From Rotaria sordida (lineage: Eukaryota; Rotifera; Eurotatoria; Philodinida; Philodinidae), in assembly GCA_905250125.1 (NCBI GenBank), contig CAJNOL010000070.1, positions 124,001 to 188,000 on the forward strand: a stretch of DNA of 64,000 nucleotides, written 5' to 3'. Below, piece after piece: positions 35,901 through 48,000 of the stretch. Under the pieces are notes generated by a model. The model was not told where the DNA came from. It did no database searches and saw only the letters and a list, made by a program, of their open reading frames with translations. The translations under genes were made by a program, and so were the position numbers. Each line of letters opens with the position of its first letter. The first letter of the stretch is position 1.

Positions 35901-37888
35901 GACAATCATCTTTTAATAATTATCATGGACGAACATTTTTCAATCGTAATCGTAATGATGTCTATGAACAAGTTATTCTTATACGACATGATTGTGTTTC
36001 ACGTATTGTTGGTAATTTATTTGATTCATAAAAAAAAAAAGAAAAGAAATTTTCTAATAATTATATTTTTCATATATCAGGTATACGAGCTTCTAATTTA
36101 AAACGTATTCAAACAAAATGTCATTTACGTGATATGATTGTTGGTCGACAAGCGAATGAAAATGGTTATGTTGAATGTATATTATCGGCTTATCAAACGC
36201 GAAATATTAATTTTGCTATTGATACAATACGTAGTTTCTTACGAAATGAAGATGATAGTGCTGTACTTGTACCTGAATCCAAACATGGTGATACTTCATT
36301 TCAAGATTCACCACATTTACATGAATTAGCTCCTCCTAATATTGAACATTCCTCAACAACATCATCTGAATTATGTCAATCAAATAAAGAAACAGGTATT
36401 AATATTTTTTAGAAAAAAAATGAATCAGTTTTTCATTTTTGCGAAACACGATCTAAAAGGAGAGCTGAAGGTTAGAGTTAAAACTTTTGAACCTTCCTTT
36501 TCCGCAGACGGTGACACACATTGTTGATATACGACCAAAGACCATAGAGAATTACATGAATTTTGGTCCGAGCTTAAATTCCTCTAATTAACTCCCCTAA
36601 AAGCGGGTATATGCTGTAGTGCTTAGAGGTATGCGTTTTCAATAAAACATAGTGCTGAGCACTCTGCTTTGATCCTGTTAGAAAGGTGTAGCCTTTTGAG
36701 ATAACTATTACTTGTATACAATAAGTGCCAACTTAAAGAAGCTCTGTGTTCTAAATGAACGACCAAGTGATGCTCTTCTAACCCATCTTTGACTAATTAA
36801 TGTTTCTTCATAAATGTTGCCAATTTTTTCACACCGCCTTGCTGAATGGAACTCTATAAACTGTAGTTTGATTTAAATGCTTGCTACTAATAAGTACTTT
36901 TTGATGAGAATGAATACTGCAAAGCATTATGCAGTGTACTAAATATTCATAGAAATGAGGATTAATGAGAGGAATTTTAGCCCGATCCGAAATTCCGATC
37001 TCTCACCGTATACCAATAACATCTTGCTATACTATATGAACTATTTCTCTATTGCATTTTGAGAGGATCAAAGGATGAAGAAATGTATTGTTAAATAGAT
37101 AGAATAAAACAATCAACATGTGATTAGCAACAGTAGCTACATTGTCTTGCACATTTTAAATTTGCAAAGATTGTGCTAAGAATTTTTTATAATTTTTTTA
37201 AGGTTTTATGACAAAATCTTTAAATCTTGGAAATAATAATCCGTATCCTCAACCATCATATAATTTTCAAAATACACCATCATTTGATTTTACTCATCAA
37301 GCAACATCAGCATCACGTAAAACAGATAAACGTCGAGGAGAATTACATGATCATAATAAAACACCAAATGAATCTCAAAATCAACAATACGATAATTTAT
37401 CATCATCAAATTATTTATCAAATTCACCAAGACATAAATCAAAACGATCATGTCCTGAAACAAAAGAAATTGATTGTATAACTGATGACGGATTTTGGAT
37501 ACAAAAACAATATTATAATGCCTTAGATGATACATCAAAACAATTATTTGATACATTAATTGATAAATTAGAAAAAATTCGTGTTGTTACAGAAGAAAAT
37601 GCTGCAAGAAAACAACAACGTCTTGTTGGAAGAAATAGATCAAATAAAACACGAATTCATTCATCGTCGATTTCATATTCAAATGATGATAATAATAATC
37701 ATAATGAAAAAGATTTAACTATAAAATCAACACAATTGGAAAATAATATTAAAGTTAATTGATTTATTTATGAAAAATGTTTTTTTTTATTTATTTTTTT
37801 ATTCTTCTAGGTTGATCAATCGACTGATGTCAATGAAGAGAAAGAAAATAACCAAGAAACAACAACAGTTATCATTAATCAAGATTAA
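32954..37888 (+). CDS. Putative RNA-binding protein with three KH-like segments
   Basis: Eleven exons (32954-33260, 33318-33373, 33429-33612, 33670-33816, 33879-34103, 34169-34227, 35607-35754, 35808-36011, 36081-36395, 37203-37753, 37811-37888) join in frame into about 757 residues. Three regions look like KH folds: about 81-145 (CNIRFLTDSRQKKNLFGRHE then LHSLAKTFNVNIF), about 288-375 (YTFIMLISSQGQEVLKK, then LIENLTDACLQIAAFINDVL) and the clearest, about 427-495 (VILIRHDCVSRIVGIRASNL then KRIQTKC). The linkers are Ser/Thr/Glu/Asn-rich and the C-terminus is polar and basic. KH domains bind single-stranded RNA or DNA, so a cytoplasmic or nuclear RNA-binding role is inferred; I do not recognise an orthologue. 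The start is the first ATG after a TATATTAG that could be a splice acceptor for a trans-spliced leader. Introns 6 (1,379 bases, with a MITE) and 9 (807 bases) are unusually long. Confidence 0.72.
35118..35443. mobile_element. hAT-like MITE in intron 6 of the KH gene
   Basis: CAGAGGTGTCCA at 35118 and the reverse complement of the right end (AAGAGATGTCCA, ending at 35443) form inverted ends. The flanking 8-mers ATTGCTAC (35110-35117) and ATTTCTAC (35444-35451) agree at 7 of 8 positions, which is the hAT duplication length. The 326-base interior carries CTGCCGCTGCCGC-type trinucleotide runs near both ends in inverted orientation. Confidence 0.72.
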
Positions 37889-39480
37889 ATCTTATTGATT
37901 GTCAGATATAGACTGAATCTTTTTTTTTTCTCTTTCTCTCTCTAGGCTTCTAAACTCATCTTGTTGTGTATTTGTTCAATACCTCTTCTCTTATGATATG
38001 ATATTAGTATAAAAAAAATTTTTTTTTTTTTGAATAAGACAAACCGGTGAATAGATATGAATATAGAGTGATTATTTTCAGGAAAGAAATATTTCTTTTT
38101 TTATTCTAATCTCTCTTCTTTGAACTATTAAACGAGAAAGATGATTATATGTTCTTTTCTTTTTTTTTCTTTTGTCTACTACATGTTAATATATATAATT
38201 TTTTTTTCCTATGAAAGAAGAGGTTATTCGATGAAAACTAATGTGTTTATGAAGAACAAATTATTATAATATTGTTTATATAGAAAATCAAGATGAAGAT
38301 ATCGTTAACGTCTAATGATTGTTCGAAATATGTGATTGATAAAGAATTTGAAAGAATCTGCAGAAAAAAATATATAATGTGATTGAAATCGGTCGAAGAG
38401 ATTTTCAGAGTTTAGAATATGCATAGATTGTAATTTGGATTATAATAGTGAAATAATTTCTTTCATTTTTGCGTTATTAATTTACGACAAATTCAAAATG
38501 ATTATAATTACGAGAATTCAAATTTTATGATCTAAATTTGATTAAATTCAGATTGAAGATATTGACATTCATATTATACCAGATACGAAAATAAATTTTT
38601 CTTGTCTTTAAATTTATTTTTCTGCAAAATGCAAGACAAATAAAAAAAATTGTAATTACCAAGATATTGTCGGTATTTTATATAGGACTATCAATTTGAA
38701 TTATTGGTAAATAACCAATAACCAAAAGACTCCTGTTTTTTGATTGTACATATCATACTATGATATTAGTTTGTTAAATTTTTTTATTTTTGTTTTTTGT
38801 ATTGTTCTCAAAACTTTATTTTTAATCTCAAACGATAATTGAATACACTGATTAAAAGGTTTTTGTAATCATATATTGACAAGTAACGTTCATCGTCGAG
38901 CGATTCACTTAGCCCTAGACTGATAGAATACATGTACGGAAGGAATAGCATAAAAAGCTACATTAAAAAAGTAATACGCAACATTGATAATATGACCAGT
39001 ATACCTTAGGCGACCAGAAAACTTAATTTGGAGAATTCTCACTCTAAGTAAAGATGATGCATTTACAAATTTAATTTTTTTTTATCGTTTTTGTTTTATT
39101 TTTTTTTTTGCTTTTATGAATATAAATAGCGCCTAATAAGATTAGACAACAATACGATTTTTTTATAATTATATTGGCGCTATTTGTACGTACAAAAATA
39201 TGAATTATATTATTCATAAAATTTGAGTTTTATTAATCAATATTTTATGCTTAAATTCACGCATTAATTCTAAACTATTAATAAATTAGATATTCATTGA
39301 TACAACATTGCACAATCAATCTTACAATAATGAATAATTTAAACGATTTCTTTAAATCCATACTGCTCATTTGGTCTGACTCTCACTAATTAAATGCTTG
39401 TGTAAGTAAGCCGTTTTACATCACTACCCAAATTATAGTTATTCCATTGACATTTTACCCATGATTATTATGGGTTCATT
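37889..39480. other. 3' flank of the KH gene and AT-rich intergenic DNA
   Basis: Long T-runs and A-runs, no exon or structured repeat recognised. The KH gene's polyadenylation region is presumably here, but the AT content gives too many possible signals to name one. Confidence 0.5.
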
Positions 39481-39489
39481 TACATCAGT

Positions 39490-39795
39490 CTTTAGATGGT
39501 CATTTGTACCATAGTTACCGGAATAGTTGTTTGTACCATGATTGCTATATGGTCACTTGTGCCATAGTTATGTGGTCGTTTCTACCAAAAAAATGACCGT
39601 TTGTGCCATAGTTACATGCTCATTTGTACCATAGTTACCTAGTTAATTTTAGTAAAAAAGTGGCCGTTTGTGCCAAAAAAATGGTCACTTGTGCCAAAAA
39701 AATGGCCATTTGTGGCACGAAAATGGTCACTTGTGCCAAAAAAGTGGTCGTTTATGCCATAAAAATGGTCACGTGTGCCAAAAAAATGGCCATTT
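39490..39795. repeat. 21-base tandem array (ATGGTCACTTGTGCCAAAAAA)
   Basis: The best part, about 39680-39790, repeats the 21-base unit with small changes (ATGGCCATTTGTGGCACGAAA, GTGGTCGTTTATGCCATAAAA and so on). To the left the same unit decays into GGTCATTTGTACCATAGTTAC forms. The open frame it creates has a 7-residue period (KKMVTCA) and is not a believable protein. Confidence 0.85.
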
Positions 39796-39811
39796 TGACT
39801 GCGTTACCGAC

Positions 39812-39975
39812 AGACAGACGGACAGACACAGGTGAATTTCGGTTTCTAGACGCTAGCCTTTCAGTCTTGGGAATAGAAAGAAAATCTTATTTTATTGGCT
39901 TTGCGCGCCATTCGAAATATATATTTATTTTTATTTTAACGATCACATAGTTACCATATGGTAACCATACGTGTT

Positions 39976-40010
<35 letters not shown>

Positions 40011-40055
40011 CAGGCGAATTTCCGTTTCTAGACCCTATACTTTCAGTCTAGGGAA
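39812..40055. repeat. Duplicated (GACA)n plus ~55-base flank
   Basis: GACAGACAGACGGACAGACA followed by CAGGTGAATTTCGGTTTCTA at about 39811 recurs at about 39973 as a longer GACA run followed by CAGGCGAATTTCCGTTTCTA. Both copies continue through GAC-GCTAGCCTTTCAGTCT or GAC-CCTATACTTTCAGTCT and end in GGGAATA. So a ~75-base segment is present twice about 160 bases apart. Confidence 0.75.
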
Positions 40056-41572
40056 TATATATTGAAGAACTAAATTTCTATGAATAAATTTGCGATTATA
40101 AAGCATAGTAGATTATGTTTTAATGATTTTATGCTCTTAGTTTGATCATTTCAAACGGAAAAACTTGAAATTGAATACGTTACTTCCATTTTCTATAAGA
40201 TATGTTCTAATTTTTTCTTAGCTAAATTAATCGAATGGGAAATTGCATAGAATAATGTGTATAGGAACTAAAATAAGAAATGGAAATGCCTGGTGTATCC
40301 AGCTTCATTTTGATTCATTCATGTCTCATTCGATGGAGTACATTGAGGTAAGAAAAACCTTAAAAGAGATTGAGCTCATGACGTATTAATGAAAAGTGAT
40401 GACCGTTTTACTGAAATTTTTACTAAAAGCCAGGCATTCCCAAAAACCGAAATGAGAACTTTTGACTGAAAATTTAGCTTAGAGACGGGTTGAATAGCTA
40501 TTAGATAGTCCTGAAAGTTTCAACGAAAACGAACATATTTTTCTCAGGATATTCAATTTCCAAAAAGGAAACAGCCATTTATCGTAGGAGGACGCAATAA
40601 TCAACTCTACTTGAAAATTAATTATCTCGAGAAAAACATGTTTATTTTCGTTAAAAATTGTAGGGCTATCATTTTATGACTATCAAACAGAGCTGCCACC
40701 TCTTCTGCTTTTTTTGATACAACGTTATTTATCATTTCAATCGACATTTTTCACCTGAAACACCTTCGTTTCCATAATTATTAAAAAAAGCCGTATCAAA
40801 AACTACTGATATTTTTGTGCTATTCTAATTCTTTCTATTTGATACAGATGATTTCTATTTTCTATTGACTACAAACAACTACCAGCCTATATATTTGGCT
40901 TCAAATCAATTCTTTACCTTTGGTTTTCTATCGTATTTTAATTACTCATGTAATTCATATACATCAACATATACATTCTTTCGTTTGTTTACTCAATGAA
41001 CATGAATATTTAATATGATTAGTGAAAGGAAAGGAACAGAAAAAAAACAGCCCTAGATGATAATGACAGCTCGACTAGCGAAGAAGGTATTCACAAAGCA
41101 GTGGTAGTTGCTGAAGTAATAATTATGTCATCAGGAGTTAACTAGAAAACAGAAATTGAATAGAGTTATCTTCAACAGAGAATGGTTCAAAGTCGTCGAA
41201 TGTTAATGATCTTTAAAAGAATATAAATTTGATCTGTCTCAGCTAACATTTATCGTTCGTCATCAACAGTTTTCCGAACATTGCTAATAAAAAGCCAATA
41301 TTGATAATCCTATGAACAATAAGAAACAAAAAAATTTTAAATGCTAGGATTTAATCAACGATTATTTTGAATTTCTCCTTATCATATACTGTAATGGATA
41401 AATATTTGTTAGTTAAAAAAGATTTGTCGAAAGCTCTTAAATCAGATGAAGAATACTCTTTAAAAAAGAAGAAAACGTGTTCAATTAATCTGTCTATTTG
41501 TTAATTAGTTGTGTTTTGTGATGCCATACACAGCGAGTGGTTAGTATACTGAAACTAAAATTTAAAATTAAT
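40056..41572. other. Intergenic, nothing recognised
   Basis: Mixed AT-rich sequence without a supported exon chain, RNA gene or repeat. Confidence 0.5.
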
Positions 41573-42191
41573 GGGTAGCTCGTAATAAAAGAAGGTCTCA
41601 ATATTTTGTTAACATCTTCAGCATTATCTTATCGTTCACACTTTATTTTTTTTATCGAAAGATTCACCGTCTGATTCTGCAGAAATTGGTATATTTCGCT
41701 GTAAAAAAACGCTTATCTCTCTTTCAACATCATCATGATTTAAAACAAGCATTACACACAACTTTCAGTCTTCATTTTTTTCAATTTTTTTTCCAAAATC
41801 TCTAGTTTCTCAATTAACCCTGTTACTTTGGGTATAATTTGTTCGCCATTCAAGAGATAAATTGGTTCATTTCAATCAACGTACCAAAGGCAAATTATTT
41901 TATTTTTGGATAAAGAATATGGGCACGACCAATGATAATAAGACTAATCTAAGGACTGAATGTTTTCGAAAAAAATTGAAAAAAATACAGATTTTGAAAG
42001 TTGTGTGTAGTACTCTTTTTAAATCGTGCTGATGTCGAAAGAGAAAGAAATAAGTATTTTTACAACGAAATATGCAATTTGTGCAGAAGCAAATAGTGAA
42101 TCTTTTGATAAAAAAAAAAAAAGTGTGAGGGATAAGATAACGCTTAAGACGTTAACAAAATACTGAGACCCTCTTTTACTACGAGCTACCC
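41573..42191. mobile_element. 619-base imperfect palindromic foldback element
   Basis: The left end GGGTAGCTCGTAATAAAAG and the reverse complement of the right end GGGTAGCTCGTAGTAAAAG agree but for one base. Pairing continues inward (GGTCTCAATATTTTGTTAAC against GGTCTCAGTATTTTGTTAAC, ACACACAACTTTCA against ACACACAACTTTCA) over about 240 bases per arm with more mismatches than the element at 20608. The central spacer is about 41815-41952. No coding capacity and no clear target duplication. Confidence 0.75.
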
Positions 42192-42832
42192 GTTAGTTTC
42201 ATATCATAAACATACTTTCTGCTGTCTTTCTGTTTTTCGGACTTCAAAAGGTGGTAGGGCTGCTATCAAATCTATTTATAGACAAAATTTCAGGTCAAAA
42301 CTCTTAGTAAAATTTCCAGTACAGAGGCTGTAACTCTTCACCAGCATACGGTAAGCTCAAACCCTTTAAGATTTTTCATCAAATCAAGCAATTATACAGT
42401 GATCAGACATGATTTCAGAAGTCATCTTAGGATTTTTGTAACTGTCCAGTGTTAAAAATAGACCTATCTTGATTTTTGTAGATCATTCCGACGCAACCAT
42501 TAGTTTAATAGATTATGATAAAAAAATTTTCTTCGTATGTTCGGAAGAAGAAGTTAGTTGATTTTACATTTCTCAGTTAGTATTCGTCAAAAAAAAAAGA
42601 AACAAATGTTTAAACCATTAATGAACTCGAAACTTTTTATTTAAGTTTGTCTAATTAAATGACAAATTTTTCGATTCCATTTTCGACAATATAATTGATT
42701 CTAATTTTCTAAATTCGATAGTGAACGTTTAATTATAATGATATAGAATTCACATTAAAATAATAAGTTTTATTAACTTTTCTCAAAATACGAAATATAT
42801 GTCTATACTTTTCATCTCTTAAGTGAAAAAAA
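42192..42832. other. Intergenic, nothing recognised
   Basis: AT-rich DNA between the foldback element and the Mutator-like element. No supported feature. Confidence 0.5.
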
Positions 42833-44803
42833 GGAGTACGAGTCACTTTGCCGACACATCATTTTGCTGACACCACTTTGCCGACAAATCGTTTTGTCGA
42901 TAAAAATTTAAAGTCAAAAAAATTAAAATTTGTTGGAAATAGTGCGTTAGAAAATTTTTCAAAGCTTAACTATTACTCGCTAGATAATTTACAATTTAAT
43001 CATGGCTTCAAGTCAAAATAGTGAGAAGGCTTCAAGCAGTTATGCTGAAGTAATTAATTCTATAAAAGACAAGCCCAAAATGAACATTGACGGGTTTTTG
43101 CATATCAAAGAGAAAAATCGCGATGATTTGTATTATTGGATTTGCGAACGCAAAGGACAAAAGGAAATGAAATGTGTTGCAAGGACCACTACAATTTGTA
43201 TTGTGGGTCAGCATAAGATTCGCAAATTTGATGCTAAGCAGCACAATCATGTTCCAGAAGCAAACAAAGCGAAAGTTTTGAAAGCCAGCATTCAAATTAA
43301 AGAACTGGCTCAAATTAGCAACGATCAACCTGCACAAATCATTACTAATGTTATTGCTACAACATCACATGAAATACAATCGTGTTTGCCACGAAAAGAT
43401 GATTTAAGACAACAAATCAAAAGAGGAAAATGTGTTTGTAATGAAGAAGTTGAACCAAAAATTTTGGACGATTTTAAATTATCAGATCTATACTCTATTA
43501 CACTCAGTGGAATGCATTTCGCAAAAGACATCACTGATGAAACTGAAAGAATTTTGCTTTTCACAACAACTGAAAATATTAAATAATGGCAAGAAGCGAA
43601 ATTTTGGATTATGGACGGAACATTCAAAACTGTTCCAACTTTGTTTCGGCAATTATGCAGTATTCACGTGCCTGCTGGAGGAAATGTTAATCACTGAATT
43701 GTTTCATTGATTTACGCAGTAATGAGTGTGAAAAGCGAAGAACTATATCAAAGATTATTTCAGGAACTAAATGGATTGGCAGAAGAAAATCAATTGGAAT
43801 TAAAATCAGACTTTATATTAACTGATTTTGAAAAGGGTTCAATCAATCCAGTAAAATCAGAGTTTCCAAGTGCTCAAAGCAAAGACTGTCATTTTCATTT
43901 AGGTCAATCTGTATACAGACAAATTCAAGACGCAAGACTGACCAAAAAAGATGGAACTGACGAAAACTTTAATCTTCTTGTAAGACATATTCTAGCTTTG
44001 GCTTTTTTAAGCTCTGAAGAAATTCCTGATGCTTTTGACGAAGTCAAGGCTTTACTACCATCTGATGTTGAACCAATTATCTAATGGTTTGATTTGACAA
44101 TAACTATCTGCGTGGAAGAATAAAAAGAACATTGAGAAATGGCACAATCCAAAGACACAACCTATGATATCTACCAGACACGTGGTCTGTCTTTGATAAT
44201 ATGGAATTCACATTTCTAAGAACTCAAAACAAAGTGGAAGCCAGGCATAGACGCTGGGGAAACATTAATTGCTCGATCTCATGTTGGGATTTCCAGTATG
44301 ATTAAACAAATTGAAAAAGAACAAAATGAAGTTGACAGGGAAATTGAAAAATCGATGCGCGGAGAACCAGCTTCAAAAAGCGCCAAGAAGACGAAAACAG
44401 AGAATCCAGACTTCAAAATGTTATTGCTGATCGCCATAATAGATCAACTATCGATTTTCTTCCGAGCATTGCCCATAATCTTTCATTGTAACTATTTGTA
44501 ATTTATATTAAAACATTCCAAAAATCCCAAAAAAAGAAGAAAACTTTAAAAACCTCAAAAAATCAGAAAATTCTAAAAATCCCAAGAAAAAAGAAAATTT
44601 TGTGAAAAACAAAAAAAATTAGATTTTATGTCGTAATTATCTGTATTTGTTGTCCTTGTCTATGTAAATATCTGTCTATTGTCCACAGGATACTAGTTCA
44701 TACACCTCAGGGTAGTGTACCCTGGAAACTACTGTATTTATTAGGTTAAGATATGGATAAATCTTGTCGGCTAAACAAGCTGTCGGCAAAGTGAACGCGA
44801 CCC
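42833..44803 (+). mobile_element. Mutator-like (MULE) DNA transposon with 8-base target duplication
   Basis: The 1,971-base element has inverted ends GGAGTACGAG-TCACTTTGCC on the left and GGGTCGCGTTCACTTTGCC on the right (reverse complement), both continuing GACA. GCCGACA is repeated inside the left end. GAAAAAAA flanks both sides (42825-42832 and 44804-44811); MULEs typically duplicate 8-9 bases, although an A-rich duplication is weak evidence by itself. The interior encodes a broken MULE transposase. Confidence 0.82.
43002..44501 (+). pseudogene. MULE transposase with FLYWCH-type N-terminal zinc finger, disabled
   Basis: The first frame (from the ATG at 43002) has a FLYWCH-like finger (LYYWICERKG, then MKCVART and HNHVPE). 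The MULE catalytic core follows: WIMDGTFKTVP around 43610, LILTDFEKG-type DFE around 43830, and CHFHLGQ around 43900. A C-terminal arm with SHVGISSMIKQIEKEQNE lies near 44280-44340. In the same frame there are stops at 43584 (after ENIK), near 43692 (after NVNH) and at 44082. The region after that needs at least one frame change. It is therefore a dead copy; similar-looking intact copies probably exist elsewhere in the genome, which is inference. Confidence 0.85.
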
Positions 44804-45089
44804 GAAAAAAAAATCATATTTGTGAATGTAATAATAGGAAGAATGTTATTCTATTCTCAGTTTTTCGCTTTTTTTTCTCATTAACATTTTAAACCTTTAT
44901 TTGTTTTACTTCTTTCAACGTATATTTGTTTGCTCAGAGTAGAATAAAAGAAACTGTCTGTCGTCAATCAGTGAGAAAAAAAAGAATAATTTTGCATTGG
45001 TTTGAATATACAACGGCTTGGAAGTTTTTTGTCACACTATCAAAACATATTGAACATAACTGTACTAATTATAGATTCATTTTTACAAT

Positions 45090-48000
45090 ATGACTGAATA
45101 TCAAAGTGAAATGCTTTCGTGGAACTATGGGGATGGATATGAAAACGTTGATATGGAAAAAATTATTCAAGTATTTCAAGATTTTGTGGATAATATAACT
45201 TTGAAAACAAGTGAGGAAATGACGAAATCTGATGTAGTATTCCAACAATTATTAAACAAGTTTCAACAAGTTCGTGAGAATGAAGATAATCTTCAAGATC
45301 TTATTCATGGAACAATACCATTATGTAATGAATTTATTGACACTATCGAGAAAGTAAATTTTACTTGTATGAATGATTTTCAAAATTGTCTCAAATTATT
45401 TCGTCATATTGAATCTGTTTTTCAAATAATTATTTCGATGGAAGATGAAAAGTTTCTCATACGTGAGATTTTCTTTGCATTACTCAACCTACTTTCTAAA
45501 CCACAAATTTGTTTCCATTTAAATGATGATCAACATACAACAATACCACACAAAGAAGTTTATAAATGCGTAACCAATCTGCTTTTAAGTTTAGCTTGTC
45601 ACAAGATCATACTTGTTCCATTTATGAGTGACGATAGTACTACACGTAAATACACTGATATATTCAATGCCATGTATAAACGAGTGGAACGCAATCTACA
45701 GCTTAGTACTCACACTAGACAGCCAACAGTTCCTGATAATCAAACAACATTGGTTATTTTATCATTCTTTTGGAATCTGTCTGATAGAACAGTTATTGTT
45801 CCATGGCTTCTTGATATTGGTCTGGTAAAAACTATACTAGAATGTTTGCAAAGAATAGAAATATCTTCAGAAACAACTAAACAAATCATCAGCATTATTC
45901 ATAATATATCACGACACGATGAAGGTGCTGATGAACTGAATAAATTCCGTGGTCTTGTGATTCTTAAAAATATTCAAAGCAATAATAGCCAAGCATTAGA
46001 CGAGTTAAACAATCTTCTCATATCAATGGCGATTGCTCTGCTCTCTACACCCAAACAGATTCACTCAGATAATAAACGAATGAATAGAATTCTTAATCAA
46101 TTATTGCAAATCACTATGGAAGCCGCCGAGGTGAGTTCTTAAAAGAAAAAAAATATTGACATTAGCAAGCTGTAGGACTTTCCAGATACCAGCCCGATCG
46201 AGCTCAAGTCCAGAAGTTTAGCTTTTCTCGGGTCTGGATCCGCAAAAACGTAGATATATAGTTCCCTAGTTAATACAATTATGTGTTTAATACTTTCAAT
46301 CAAATATATCTTTTGTCAAAATTTAACGAATCTAAAATTATCTAATAGTCACAAACACTTGAATATGCCTCCAATAGAAAATTTATCCATTATGGTAGTC
46401 CAATGAAGTTCTCAAAGGACATTGAAATACTACAGAATTTACTCGAATATTAGGATGTAATATTGAGATTACTGCACACTTAACTGTTATATGAAACAGA
46501 TTATTTCTAATTTCAGAATATGTCAAGATAATATTCTAGAATTTCGATAATGAAAATATAATGGTCTATTTTTTTAGACGGAAGATCATCGAGATTCATA
46601 TGGCTTCCATGTATCTGAACCCTTAGCTGTGTTTACCAAATTGTTTGTTGATGATCGTTCGCTCGAATATGTTCTCAGTCATGCAGAAACTGATCCACAA
46701 CTTGATGTTATATCAACAATTAACTTATTCATCGATTTGTTCATGAAATTTCGAGGTGCATTCGTTGAGAAAAAACAGTTAGAACAGTTTACATGCACAG
46801 CTCTATTGAACATTTTATGGAGTATCTCATTTCAAGATCGATATAAAACAAAACTTCAGCAAAACAAAGATTTTATGAAGACTATTACTAGTTTAGCTAT
46901 GGATAATGGCGAAAAAATAGTCGAAGAGTATGTTTCACGTTCAATGGAAAGCATGATAAAAGCTGCTAACGGTATTCTTTATAACCTTAATGAAATATCC
47001 GATGATCAAAATGCTGATATCGCAGATCGACAATTAATCTCTAATGCTAGCTGTGAAAAACCAATGATCATGATTAGCTATGCTCATAGTAACAATCATT
47101 TTTGTAATAAAATTCTTGCCGAACTCAAGGAAAAAGGAAATCTGTTTGGAATTTGGATTGATCGAGATTATTGCTCGTCAAACGAAGATTTATGGGAAAA
47201 AATTGCTCTTGGAATAAAACAATCAAATCTTGTTCTATGTCTTCTTTCACAAGAATATTTCAATAGTAAATCATGCCGTAAAGAAGCTATTTTTGCAATC
47301 AAACGAAAAAAGTCAATAATTCCTGTGTATATTGGTGAACCAGGTGATTGTGATTGGCTTGGTATGTTGTTTTTCTTCTAATTGTATACAATAGAATATT
47401 TCAATACTGAATATCATCTATTCAAAAGTATTTCAATAATATCAACTATTTATAAAAATTACTTCATGTAGGATATATTAACATATATTATAGTGATGCA
47501 AATCAAAACGAGCAAAAGATTAAATTAGAATTATATCCTCTCGTTCTGCTACCAATTACAAATAGTATGGTAGATCGAAAATACAACGAAACATTGTATT
47601 GACTGACTTGAAAAATATAGGACAAATCCCAGTATTAAAATCATATCAAATTCACTCTGCGTAAAATCTGTCTGATAGCAATCATGTTCAATAATTTTAA
47701 GAGAAAATAAATGTATACTGTAGAGTTTATGTACGGAAATATAGAGTTTTTATATTTGAAGTTAAATCTTGTCATGATCTCTCAAAAACGTTTGTGAAGT
47801 AGATGAAACTGGTCTAGATTCTCGACTATCAGTATCAGTAGCCGTTTGATTTTGAAAAGGAGAATCTCTATTCTCCATAGTCATATTACTTCTTATTTGT
47901 CGTTATAAAACTTTGGTCTTCCAATGAGTTAAATAACCGGCAATTTTTTGTGAGCGTAATGATCATTATAATTCTCAGTCTTTAACCAGTCGCTCAGCTC

